This document shows positions 1-7,700 of a stretch of DNA of 64,000 nucleotides, piece after piece. Position numbers and translations under genes: made by a program. The DNA comes from Bacteriovoracaceae bacterium. GTDB taxonomy: Bacteria; Bdellovibrionota; Bacteriovoracia; Bacteriovoracales; Bacteriovoracaceae. The stretch covers positions 99,061-163,060 of the forward strand of contig JABFRR010000004.1 in the NCBI GenBank assembly GCA_013141065.1, written 5' to 3'. Below the pieces are notes generated by a model. It made no database searches. It worked only from the letters and a program-made list of their open reading frames with translations, and was not told the DNA's origin. Every line of letters starts with the position of its first letter. Position 1 is the first letter of the stretch.

Positions 1-148
1 TTTCAGCCGGATATTCACCAATGAGTCCTATTTTAAAGAGTTTATTTCTCCAGTATTCTAATTCCTCGTATTCTAAAGCGTCCAAAGGCCCAGAAAGGGA
101 AAAATTTGACCGATCATACTTGATAACTCCATCATCTATGACTTTCAT
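1..148 (-). CDS. N-terminus of a class II aldolase/adducin-like protein (runs off window)
   Basis: On the minus strand an ATG at 146-148 follows an AAAGGA ribosome-binding site at 5-nt spacing and opens a frame that runs off the left edge. The roughly 49 visible residues begin MKVIDDGVIKYDRS and include a WRNKLFKIGLIGEYP segment. This resembles the start of bacterial class II aldolase/adducin-family proteins, which often read DEGxIKF then WRxxLxxxGLIGxY. No catalytic residues are inside the window, so the family call rests on memory of this N-terminal pattern. It is divergent from the membrane protein that starts at 242. Confidence 0.5.
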   Translation of the reverse strand, partial: MKVIDDGVIKYDRSNFSLSGPLDALEYEELEYWRNKLFKIGLIGEYPAE

Positions 149-241
149 AAAAATCCTTTATAATTAGTTATGTGGTTGAAAAATTTACCATGAACTTTAA
201 AAATAGTCTTTTTAAAATAGACTTTAACTTGCAGTGGGCCA

Positions 242-1171
242 GTGGAAGAAAACACTAATAAAAAACGAATCAGCATGCTCATCAGGGTCATAGTTATCCT
301 GGGACTTGGTTTTTTCGTTCTTGATGAATTTTATTTTAAAAATCAAACGCCCGAGCCAACAACTGAAGATATAATAGCTAAGCAAATGGCGAAAAAGAAA
401 AAACGCAAAAAGACAGATCTTCCAGCAGGTGAAAATAAAGCCAATGAAGGTGTTGTAAATCCAGAAAATGTACCAAGTGAAATTGTAGAAATTAAACCTT
501 CTGAACAAAGCATAGTTCCTGAAACTCCAAGTGAAGCCCCGGTGGAAAATATCAATGTTCTTGAGAAAGTTACAACTATCCCAGAAGAGTCAGTCGATCA
601 AAAATTAGATAAAATTGCAGAAAGCACACCGGCTGACAAATTTGAATCAAATGTTGATCCAGGTGTTGTACTAGTTGATGAGCCGGGTATTCAACCAGGC
701 ATTGAGCCAAATGATGGACCAATCGTTGAATCCACTCCTAAGGCTGCAAGAGAGCCAATAAGACAAATTCCAGTTGAAAATACAAAAAATACTGAGACAA
801 AGTCAACTATTGAGGCAAGTGTCGCCGAAGAAATAAAAATCCCTTCTCAGGGAAAAAGTAATGAAAAAGAATCAACTGAATCGGGGGCAAATAATATGGC
901 CTCAAAAATTATTGAAACACTGACTGAAACTCCACCACCGGCTTATGATCAGATGGGAAGAGGCTTAGTCTATAATTGTAAAGATAAGTATTGGGCATGT
1001 GTAGATAGAGCATCATATGTAATCTGTAATAAAAATTTAAAATACAATGAGTCTGTTGGAAAAACTAAAGAGTGTGTGGTTCAAGCAATCTATGCCACTA
1101 ATGATGATTGTGCAAAAATTCAGAAATATAATGTGAGTGTGAGTCAGTCTACGGATTTTTGTAAAAACTAA
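242..1171 (+). CDS. Single-pass membrane protein with acidic linker and Cys-rich C-terminus
   Basis: I do not recognise this 309-residue protein. It has a short basic N-terminus, one hydrophobic segment at about residues 15-30, a Lys/Arg cluster near residue 52, then about 170 residues of low-complexity Pro/Glu/Val/Ser sequence typical of a periplasm-spanning linker. The last 70 residues hold six cysteines, enough for three disulfides, so the tail is probably periplasmic. The start used is GTG at 242; an in-frame ATG at about 275, just before the hydrophobic segment, is an alternative, and neither has a strong ribosome-binding site. Its end overlaps the convergent HD-GYP gene by 4 bp. The layout (cytoplasmic tip, membrane helix, long linker, folded end) suggests an envelope-spanning role, but no function can be named. 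Confidence 0.7.
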   Translation: MEENTNKKRISMLIRVIVILGLGFFVLDEFYFKNQTPEPTTEDIIAKQMAKKKKRKKTDLPAGENKANEGVVNPENVPSEIVEIKPSEQSIVPETPSEAPVENINVLEKVTTIPEESVDQKLDKIAESTPADKFESNVDPGVVLVDEPGIQPGIEPNDGPIVESTPKAAREPIRQIPVENTKNTETKSTIEASVAEEIKIPSQGKSNEKESTESGANNMASKIIETLTETPPPAYDQMGRGLVYNCKDKYWACVDRASYVICNKNLKYNESVGKTKECVVQAIYATNDDCAKIQKYNVSVSQSTDFCKN

Positions 1172-1917
1172 GCAGCATCTTTTTTAAAGTCACCAGTAAT
1201 GACCTGAAGAGTAAAGGTGGATTCGTTTTTACTTTGTTCTTTTGTCATAGAGCTAATAAATTTTTCAACGATATGTGGATCAAATTGGCTTCCGGCAAAT
1301 TCACGAAGCTCTGCAAAAGCCACTTCAAATGGTAGACCCTTCCTGTATGGCCTGGTTGAAGTCATGGCATCAAAAGTGTCAGCAATAAGTATGATTCTAG
1401 AGAAAAAAGGAATACTTTCTCCTTTTAATCCCTCAGGATATCCTCGGCCATCAAATCTTTCATGGTGGTATTTTGCATTGATTGCCATCTTATCAAAAAC
1501 CGGAAAATCCTTCAGGATTTCATAAGATTTATTTGGATGAAGTTTCATTTCAAGAAATTCTTCGTCAGTTAAGCGAGAAGGTTTGGTTAAAACAGAATCA
1601 GGTACACCTATTTTTCCCAGATCATGAAAAAGAGCTGAGACTTCTAATTCGTAGAGCTCGTCTTCTGAAAGGCCTAATTCTTTACCAACTGATACACAAA
1701 AATAAGCAACACGGAGAGAGTGACCCCAGGTATAATCGTCTTTGCACTTGAGTGCACTTAGAAGAGATTTTATAGTTAGCTCAAAATACTCTTTCTTAAT
1801 TGCCTGTACTGCCGGAACTATGTTAAGCCCATTTTTTGATGCGACTTCGCTTTGAAGCTTAAGAGCTCTGGCTTTTTTTACAGCTGACAGTTGAATGACA
1901 TTGTTCTTTTTTGACAT
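1168..1917 (-). CDS. HD-GYP domain protein, probable c-di-GMP phosphodiesterase
   Basis: This 249-residue cytoplasmic protein carries a complete HD-GYP domain. HD is at residues 98-99 in LFHDLGKIG, the second histidine pair is at 151-152, the GYP motif is at 159-161 in the context DGRGYPEGL, and Asp180 lies in LIADTFDAMT. HD-GYP proteins hydrolyse cyclic di-GMP to pGpG or GMP with a di- or tri-metal centre, and all the usual ligands appear present, so it should be active. About 60 residues precede the domain and carry no recognisable receiver or PAS domain, so its input signal is unknown. It lies among motility genes, where c-di-GMP control is common. The start is ATG at 1917; the ribosome-binding site is weak. 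Confidence 0.93.
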   Translation of the reverse strand: MSKKNNVIQLSAVKKARALKLQSEVASKNGLNIVPAVQAIKKEYFELTIKSLLSALKCKDDYTWGHSLRVAYFCVSVGKELGLSEDELYELEVSALFHDLGKIGVPDSVLTKPSRLTDEEFLEMKLHPNKSYEILKDFPVFDKMAINAKYHHERFDGRGYPEGLKGESIPFFSRIILIADTFDAMTSTRPYRKGLPFEVAFAELREFAGSQFDPHIVEKFISSMTKEQSKNESTFTLQVITGDFKKDAA

Positions 1918-2179
1918 CTTTTTTTATATTCCATAAATAACCCCTCAAAATAAGGGCTACTACTTTTATTAAGTATCGGTCATTTTGGGATTAAGCTTTA
2001 ATAAGAAAGCAAATTTGACCAAATTACAGAGGTATAATCCAACTGATGGAGGCATTTGGAGACTTTAAAGTGCCCAAAATTTATGGCAGCTAATTTTTAA
2101 ATATCTCTTTTTTTAACCTTCTTTTAGAATGTTAGGATGCCTTTAGTTATTAAAAGCTTAGACAAGTTAGAATATTAAG
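1918..2179. other. Intergenic region between divergent genes, 262 bp
   Basis: This AT-rich spacer separates the HD-GYP gene (minus) from the SpoIIE-like gene (plus), so promoters for both must lie here. I see several weak -10-like hexamers but no convincing -35/-10 pair, no hairpin terminator and no RNA gene. Confidence 0.4.
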
Positions 2180-3262
2180 ATGAATGAAATCGAATGCGTG
2201 AGACAAAATTCAACTCAAGATGAGTACTTAAAAAAACTTTTTTTAAGGGCCCATTTACCACCGCACTTTTTAAGTTGGGAAGATTCTAAAATTTCAACTA
2301 ACTCACCACTTGTTTTAGTTGTCGATGAAGATTCGATAGAAGCATTAACAGAAATTTGTGAATTTAGAGATTTGAAAGTCATCATCGCACTTAACACCAG
2401 AAAAGAATTTAAGCTTGTTAGTAAATTAACAAATCAATTTGAAAAAATTTTTGGTTTCATCGACTTATCTCAAGAGTTAGATTACAACACTCCCATTCTT
2501 CTTAATTACATAAATCTAAATTTCTCATCACATGCAGTGAAGTTAGACAAACTAGCAAATGATTTAGATAAAATTTATGAATACACTAAAAGTGAATTGA
2601 TAAAAGTTAAAGATCTACATGATAGACTAGTCAAAGTGCGAGTTGATTCATTAAAAGGGATTACCGTTACAAGTAAATTCATGGCCGGAGAAAAAAGTGG
2701 GGGAGAGTTCTTCGATATGATCCAAACAGGTAATGAGTTTCTTTTTCTCTTGGCCGGTAGTGACAATTATATCGTCTCATCTTTAATACTTTCAGAAATT
2801 GAAGTTTTAAAGCTCTCTGCGCCGACAACTAGCTTAAAAAATCAAACTGATCACTTTCTCAAAATGATTATTAAACATGCCACGGACAATAAAGCGAATT
2901 TAAATTATTGTATGGTTTCTATTAATCTCAGTAATCTTAAAGCGGAATGTCAGTTCAGGGGAGAGGGTTATCTCTATTTTCAAAATCAATTAATGGATTT
3001 TTCTCAACCTATTTCAATGACAATAAAACCATCAGAGAAATTTTACTTACTTTCAGGTGGTGCAATTAAAAATTTGTCTCTACTAAATCCAGATTTATCT
3101 GTTGATAATTTTTATAAAGAAAATAGCGATAAAAATACTAAAGACTTAATTAATGAATTCTTTTTTGAGGTTTCGAGGAATAAAGCTGGAAGCTTTTTAA
3201 TTCATGATGCTTTGATGAATGTCATTGAAGTTGATCAAAAGAAAATTTATCAGTTGTCATAA
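2180..3262 (+). CDS. Receiver-like N-domain plus diverged SpoIIE/PP2C-like phosphatase domain
   Basis: This 360-residue protein appears soluble. Residues about 40-115 have the alternating strand/helix pattern of a CheY-like receiver (a PLVLVVDEDS strand, then VIIALNT), but no confident phospho-acceptor set is visible. A helical linker at about 120-150 (coiled-coil-like) is followed by a region with the sequence GEKSGGEFFD, which resembles the GGDfyD metal-binding signature of SpoIIE/RsbU-type serine phosphatases. The later acidic motifs of PP2C are not obvious, so the domain may be inactive. RsbU-like proteins usually act in partner switching with anti-sigma-factor antagonists; none is encoded nearby. 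It converges on motB, with 64 bp between the stop codons. A diverged output protein of a phosphorelay is the best guess. Confidence 0.55.
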   Translation: MNEIECVRQNSTQDEYLKKLFLRAHLPPHFLSWEDSKISTNSPLVLVVDEDSIEALTEICEFRDLKVIIALNTRKEFKLVSKLTNQFEKIFGFIDLSQELDYNTPILLNYINLNFSSHAVKLDKLANDLDKIYEYTKSELIKVKDLHDRLVKVRVDSLKGITVTSKFMAGEKSGGEFFDMIQTGNEFLFLLAGSDNYIVSSLILSEIEVLKLSAPTTSLKNQTDHFLKMIIKHATDNKANLNYCMVSINLSNLKAECQFRGEGYLYFQNQLMDFSQPISMTIKPSEKFYLLSGGAIKNLSLLNPDLSVDNFYKENSDKNTKDLINEFFFEVSRNKAGSFLIHDALMNVIEVDQKKIYQLS

Positions 3263-3326
3263 TACTTAGAAAAAAATTTCCTACAAGGGGACTAACTTTA
3301 CGTTGTAGTTAATTGTGAAAAAATAA

Positions 3327-4094
3327 TTAGTTTGTCATAATCTTGTTATCATTAAAAAATTCACCGTCTTTCTCTTTATTTTTTGATTTTTTGGTATCAA
3401 GTGTATCTAATACTTTAATTACAACTCGCCGATTCATTTGCATGTTTTCAGGTGAAGGCTCCCCATTTTCTAAATTATTAGGTGCAATTGGACGGGTCTC
3501 TCCATAGCCGATAGAAATCATTGTCGTGGGATCAAAGCCAGCATCTTGAAACTTATCTACAATTCGCGATGCACGCGCGGATGATAATTCGCGATTAGAA
3601 TTGAAATTAAAACCTTTTTTGATTGGTGCATTGTCAGTATGACCTTCAACGAGGATTCTGTATTTTCTGTCTTTTTTCTTAATTAAGTCAATCATTATAT
3701 TAAGTTGCTCACTTGCATCAGGAAGAATGTCCGCTTTCCCTGATTCGAAAATTGCATTACCAGTAAATAATATTTCAAGACCATTATCAATTAATGTTGC
3801 TTTAATTCCAGAACCAAAATGAATATCTTTTTCTAGGCCTTTCTTTATTTCTTCCAAGTTACTTAACATCTTTTCCATTTCTTTTTCATTAAAATGCTTT
3901 GCAAGGCTTGATGCGAGTTTTGAAATTTTATTTTCATCAAAACTTGCCATTGAAATCATTAATATAAAAAAGGAAGCAAGTAGAGTCATAAAATCTGCAT
4001 AGGACATTAGCCAGGGCTCACCGGCTTCTTCGCTATGAGCAAGTTGCAAACTTGATTTCCTTTTTTTCTTATTTCCAGATGTTGAATTACTCAT
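3327..4094 (-). CDS. motB: MotB, flagellar-type stator protein (OmpA-like)
   Basis: This is the peptidoglycan-anchored half of an ion-driven stator. After a basic N-terminus comes the segment LMSYADFMTLLASFF, whose Asp is the ion-binding aspartate of MotB/PomB. The helix is followed by a plug/linker and a C-terminal OmpA-like domain with the signature VEGHTDNAP and NRELSSARA, which binds peptidoglycan. I place the start at ATG 4094, just after the motA stop codon; a longer reading from TTG 4118 would overlap motA and is less likely. The length (255 residues) is normal. It is co-transcribed with motA upstream. Whether this stator drives the flagellum or another motor cannot be told from the sequence, but the unusual genes across the divergent promoter make a second motor worth considering. 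Confidence 0.95.
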   Translation of the reverse strand: MSNSTSGNKKKRKSSLQLAHSEEAGEPWLMSYADFMTLLASFFILMISMASFDENKISKLASSLAKHFNEKEMEKMLSNLEEIKKGLEKDIHFGSGIKATLIDNGLEILFTGNAIFESGKADILPDASEQLNIMIDLIKKKDRKYRILVEGHTDNAPIKKGFNFNSNRELSSARASRIVDKFQDAGFDPTTMISIGYGETRPIAPNNLENGEPSPENMQMNRRVVIKVLDTLDTKKSKNKEKDGEFFNDNKIMTN

Positions 4095-4096
4095 AT

Positions 4097-4882
4097 TTAT
4101 CCATTCACTTGTTTCCAATCTAATCTTTTACTAGGAATTAAAAAACTATTTAATTTCTCAGCTAAGATTATTGGATTGGTTTTCTCGACCATGAGTTTAA
4201 CACCCTCGACAATTATTTTATTTTTTAAATATGACTCTCTTGTTGAATCAACTAGGTTTTCACCGATTGGAATAATGAAAAAATTTGCGATAGCAACTCC
4301 ATACAAAGTTGCAGCAAGGCAGATTGACATCGCCGGTCCAACTTTTTTAAGTGCATCTGCTCCCCCCAAGTTACTCATAAGAACAATCATACCAATTGTT
4401 GTTCCCATTAAACCAAATGCAGGAGGGTATTTTCCTGCAGCTTTGAATTTATTGGCCTCTTCTGAATAGAGGTAATTGAGATTTTCAGCTCTACTATCTA
4501 GAACATCATAAAGATCTTCACCTTCAAGCACATTATCATTAACTAAATTTAAAGCATCTTTTAAGAAGTCATCTTTTGTTTTCGCAATATGTGATTCTAA
4601 ACTTTCACCTTTTCTATAGCCATCAGCAATTACCAGAATTTCACGTATTAGAGTTTTATAATCCACCTTCTTTCCAAAAATCATCCTTGAAAAAAAAAAC
4701 TTCATTAAAACAACAATACGATCAAACTGAAAAGCGGTAGACATTGCTGCAATAGTACCCCCTAGTACGATCAAAAGGGCCGGCCAATCCCAAAAGTGTG
4801 AAAAACTGTCTGTGGAAGTAACGAGTCCAATTGCAAAAACAATAATAGAAAGTGAAAAGCCAATAATCGAATAGAAATTCAT
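4097..4882 (-). CDS. motA: MotA, flagellar-type stator protein
   Basis: This 261-residue inner-membrane protein has the four-helix MotA layout. Helix 1 is near residues 3-22, helix 2 near 32-50 (WPALLIVLGGT), a large cytoplasmic domain with charged residues spans about 60-150, and helices 3 and 4 fall near 153-175 (PPAFGLMGTTIGMI) and 184-208 (AMSICLAATLYGVAIANF). The conserved proline before helix 3 is present. MotA and MotB form the ion channel whose cytoplasmic loop pushes on FliG or an equivalent rotor. Translation starts at ATG 4882 with GAGG upstream; the motB start follows the stop directly. It shares a 129-bp divergent promoter region with the gene at 5012. Confidence 0.95.
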   Translation of the reverse strand: MNFYSIIGFSLSIIVFAIGLVTSTDSFSHFWDWPALLIVLGGTIAAMSTAFQFDRIVVLMKFFFSRMIFGKKVDYKTLIREILVIADGYRKGESLESHIAKTKDDFLKDALNLVNDNVLEGEDLYDVLDSRAENLNYLYSEEANKFKAAGKYPPAFGLMGTTIGMIVLMSNLGGADALKKVGPAMSICLAATLYGVAIANFFIIPIGENLVDSTRESYLKNKIIVEGVKLMVEKTNPIILAEKLNSFLIPSKRLDWKQVNG

Positions 4883-5011
4883 TTACAACCGCCTCGTACA
4901 AAAATATCCAATATTAAAATCTTAAATTAAATTGAAACAATTACAATAATTTATTTGTATTATTTCAGAATGAGTTATAATTACAGATATTGAATTTTAA
5001 CTTAAGGCAGT

Positions 5012-6400
5012 ATGGAAAAGTACCTAAGCATATTTTTTCTCATGATTCAAATCTCGGGGTTATCATTTGCGATTGAGGGAGAAGTAAGTTCAAAAAGGAA
5101 AATAAGTTTTGATACTTTTACAATACCAAAAAATCTACTTGATCAGAATGCTCAGTTTATTCAACATTCTATGGATATAATTCTAAGTGACAATCAAAGC
5201 GAATTAATTTTAGGTACGACTAAGCTTTATAAACAGTTATCGAAGCTCTCATTGGTTATAATTGAAACTACAAATGGTTTTTATGGTGAAGTTAAAGTAT
5301 ACGACCTTAAAAAAAATGAGTTTAGTGGCGTGGTAAGTCTAACTTTTCAAAAAAAGGAGCAGGCCATTGAAAAGGTAAGAATTGCCGTTACAGAAGTTCT
5401 TCTTGGTAAAAAATATGTTCTAGACAATATGGCAGAAATAAAAGAAAAAGCTAAAATTCGCTATCCGTCTAGGAAAACGCTTCGAATTAACGATGTTCTA
5501 ATTTCAACAAAAGATACAATTTTATTATCAAAAGAATTTAACATAAAGCCCGAAAGTATTATTGAAGACAAAATTATTTTAGAGACTGGAAAAATACCAA
5601 AAACCGAATATAAAATAGAATTAAAGCAACCTATTCAATCTCAAAAACCTATCGAGAATAATGGACTAGTAACTAATCAGAAAAATAACAAAACCGACCC
5701 ACAAGCAGTTTTACCTTCATTAAAAAGTTCAAAAACGAGTCATGATTCCAAGCAGAAGAAATCAGATATTCCATTAGAGCCAGAGGTTTTAAATAATTTA
5801 ATTTTTGATGCTTTTGTGTTTTCTGGTCAACTTGAAGTCATTACCGAAAAAAATATTAAAGTTACTACGAATATAGCACATTTAGGTTTTGGTGTTCGAG
5901 CAAGACAAATACAGGTAAATATTAAAAAACCTTGGGAACTTAGTGCCGAACTGCAAATCGCAAAACCAATCAAGACTGATAATTATATTCTGCCTATGTG
6001 GAGAAAGTTAGATTTTTATGGCATAAAAAAAGACATTGAACCATTTTTGGGATTTGGAGGAGGTCTGGAGATGGAGCCTCTTTATTTTATTTCACTCCCT
6101 ATTATTGGAGCAGGGTTAAATGTAATAGCGAATACAATAATATGGGGCCAAGTCATCTATGAATTCAATATACCTGATTATAAAGATCAATACGTTTTGA
6201 ATCTAAAACTTTCGAAGTCATTTTTCACAAGTAGTAACACTGAAACTAAACTTGTTGGTTACAAATTTAACTTAAACTTTGATAATAAACTATCCAAAAA
6301 TTATACATTTGGAATTAAATTTCAAAAATCATTTCTAAAAGATGAAGAAAGTAATGCCAGTAATAGAATTCTCTCAGCAAATATTAGGTACCAATTTTAG
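5012..6400 (+). CDS. Secreted protein with probable outer-membrane beta-barrel C-terminus
   Basis: I do not recognise this 462-residue protein. It begins with a signal peptide (hydrophobic residues about 4-20, cleavage probably after SFA). Residues about 30-150 look like a soluble periplasmic domain, about 150-250 are a Lys/Ser/Pro-rich linker, and the last 200 residues alternate polar and hydrophobic positions. It ends in ANIRYQF, and a terminal aromatic residue is the classic signal for insertion by the BAM complex. It is the first gene of a run of four on the plus strand, divergent from motAB. The context suggests the outer-membrane part of an envelope-spanning complex, but this is inference from position only. 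Confidence 0.6.
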   Translation: MEKYLSIFFLMIQISGLSFAIEGEVSSKRKISFDTFTIPKNLLDQNAQFIQHSMDIILSDNQSELILGTTKLYKQLSKLSLVIIETTNGFYGEVKVYDLKKNEFSGVVSLTFQKKEQAIEKVRIAVTEVLLGKKYVLDNMAEIKEKAKIRYPSRKTLRINDVLISTKDTILLSKEFNIKPESIIEDKIILETGKIPKTEYKIELKQPIQSQKPIENNGLVTNQKNNKTDPQAVLPSLKSSKTSHDSKQKKSDIPLEPEVLNNLIFDAFVFSGQLEVITEKNIKVTTNIAHLGFGVRARQIQVNIKKPWELSAELQIAKPIKTDNYILPMWRKLDFYGIKKDIEPFLGFGGGLEMEPLYFISLPIIGAGLNVIANTIIWGQVIYEFNIPDYKDQYVLNLKLSKSFFTSSNTETKLVGYKFNLNFDNKLSKNYTFGIKFQKSFLKDEESNASNRILSANIRYQF

Positions 6401-6410
6401 GACTTTTCAA

Positions 6411-7034
6411 ATGTTTAAAGTTAAATGTGCATTTTTCTTAACTATAATTTTAATATCGAGAAATGGGTTTGCCGGTTTTGATACTCAACAATTAACATTT
6501 TCTGTGGGAATGGTTAACGCCTCTTATACTGAAAATGCTTCAAACCTTGAAGGAGCAGCATCAAGCTCAATGTCTTCTGCCTCAGGGGCAGCTTCTGTTT
6601 TACCAGTAGATATTTTATGGGAGTTTTATCAAAATAGTAAAAATTCATTTTTTGCTCGAGTAACTGCACCACTATTAACTGCTGGTAAAGATAGTTATTT
6701 TTCAATTAGCGGAGGTATTAATAAATATTTTAATTCTTTAAGTTCTCCAGGGGATTTTAGAGATCAAGCAGACAGTATCAGGATTGTGCCCAAGATTCGA
6801 TATTATTATGGCTTTCAAGCGGGGGCTGGTTATTTAGTTTACTCAACTAAAACTGCTAAAAAGAGTGACATTCTTGCAGATCTGAGCGCACATGTTGGAC
6901 TTATTTACTCAATAAATAGTCAATGGGGAATTAGGGGTGAGACGGGGTATGCACGAGCTATTGGAGTGGCTACAACAACATCTGTAATAAGGGCATTCGT
7001 AGGTTTTACTCGAGATGTAAATGAATTTTTCTAA
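6411..7034 (+). CDS. Small outer-membrane-like protein with signal peptide
   Basis: I place the start at ATG 6411, where a signal peptide begins (MFKVKCAFFLTIILIS, cleavage probably after GFA). A longer reading from 6342 would overlap the previous gene by 59 bp and put 23 unrelated residues before the signal. The mature part is about 185 residues with alternating hydrophobic/polar strands and glycine- and tyrosine-rich turns, and it ends in an aromatic-rich stretch close to a C-terminal Phe. That fits a small 8-stranded barrel of the OmpA/OmpW size class. It starts 10 bp after the upstream gene, so it is probably translated from the same mRNA. No function can be assigned. Confidence 0.6.
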   Translation: MFKVKCAFFLTIILISRNGFAGFDTQQLTFSVGMVNASYTENASNLEGAASSSMSSASGAASVLPVDILWEFYQNSKNSFFARVTAPLLTAGKDSYFSISGGINKYFNSLSSPGDFRDQADSIRIVPKIRYYYGFQAGAGYLVYSTKTAKKSDILADLSAHVGLIYSINSQWGIRGETGYARAIGVATTTSVIRAFVGFTRDVNEFF

Positions 7035-7086
7035 TTTTTAAATTTGAATTACCGATATATTAATTAATTTAATGTTTGGGGTTTAG

Positions 7087-7686
7087 ATGAAAATTATATT
7101 TCAATTATCATTATTTCTTATGCTAACAACTTCTCTCTACTCCAAAGAGATAAAAATAACTACATCACCAATTGGTTCTGAAGTTTGGGTGAGGCCAATC
7201 GGAACACTTAATTACCAAAAAATTGGTGAAACACCATTTAACGGCAAGGTTAGAGATATCATTGATAATTTTGCGAAGACAGACGTTTTTATTTTAGAAT
7301 TGAGAAAGCAAGACCATCAAACACATCGCTTTATCATGAGTGATATAAGCAATGCTGATATTGAAATTAATGCAAAACTCGAATTAGTAGACGACTATGC
7401 GCTCATGCTTAAAGTGGATGAAGCTTCACAGGGAATGTTTGAAGTACAGAGACTTATCCGATCAAAAAACTATGATTCTGCGATATCAAAACTAGATGAA
7501 ATATTAAAGAAATTTCCACGCTTGTCGATATTATATGAGCTGAAAGGGTCTGCACTTTATTTGAATAAAAAACCACTTGAAGCACTTGAGTTATACAAGG
7601 AGGCATTTAAGTTTAACCCGCAGAATTATGATGCTTTTAAAATGAAAGAATATTTGGAAAAGGTGCTTGGAGTAGAAAAAAAGTAG
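7087..7686 (+). CDS. Secreted PEGA-like and TPR protein
   Basis: This 199-residue protein has a signal peptide (residues 1-19). It is followed by a region (about 20-98) with the PEGA-type pattern: ITTSPIGSEVWVRP, then IGETPFNG and a basic strand-rich tail. PEGA domains are small surface or cell-wall beta domains. Residues about 108-190 form one to two tetratricopeptide repeats (for example YELKGSALYLNKKPLEALEL). It is most likely a periplasmic adaptor. It ends 14 bp before the FliF/FliG-like gene, so the two should be co-expressed. PEGA plus TPR proteins often act as scaffolds in envelope machines; a link to a motor here is inferred from gene order. Confidence 0.6.
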   Translation: MKIIFQLSLFLMLTTSLYSKEIKITTSPIGSEVWVRPIGTLNYQKIGETPFNGKVRDIIDNFAKTDVFILELRKQDHQTHRFIMSDISNADIEINAKLELVDDYALMLKVDEASQGMFEVQRLIRSKNYDSAISKLDEILKKFPRLSILYELKGSALYLNKKPLEALELYKEAFKFNPQNYDAFKMKEYLEKVLGVEKK

Positions 7687-7700
7687 ATTAGGATAATCCG

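Noticed and set aside
3327..4118. Longer MotB starting upstream at 4118
   Set aside because: That start is a TTG inside motA with no ribosome-binding site; ATG 4094 right after the motA stop is better.
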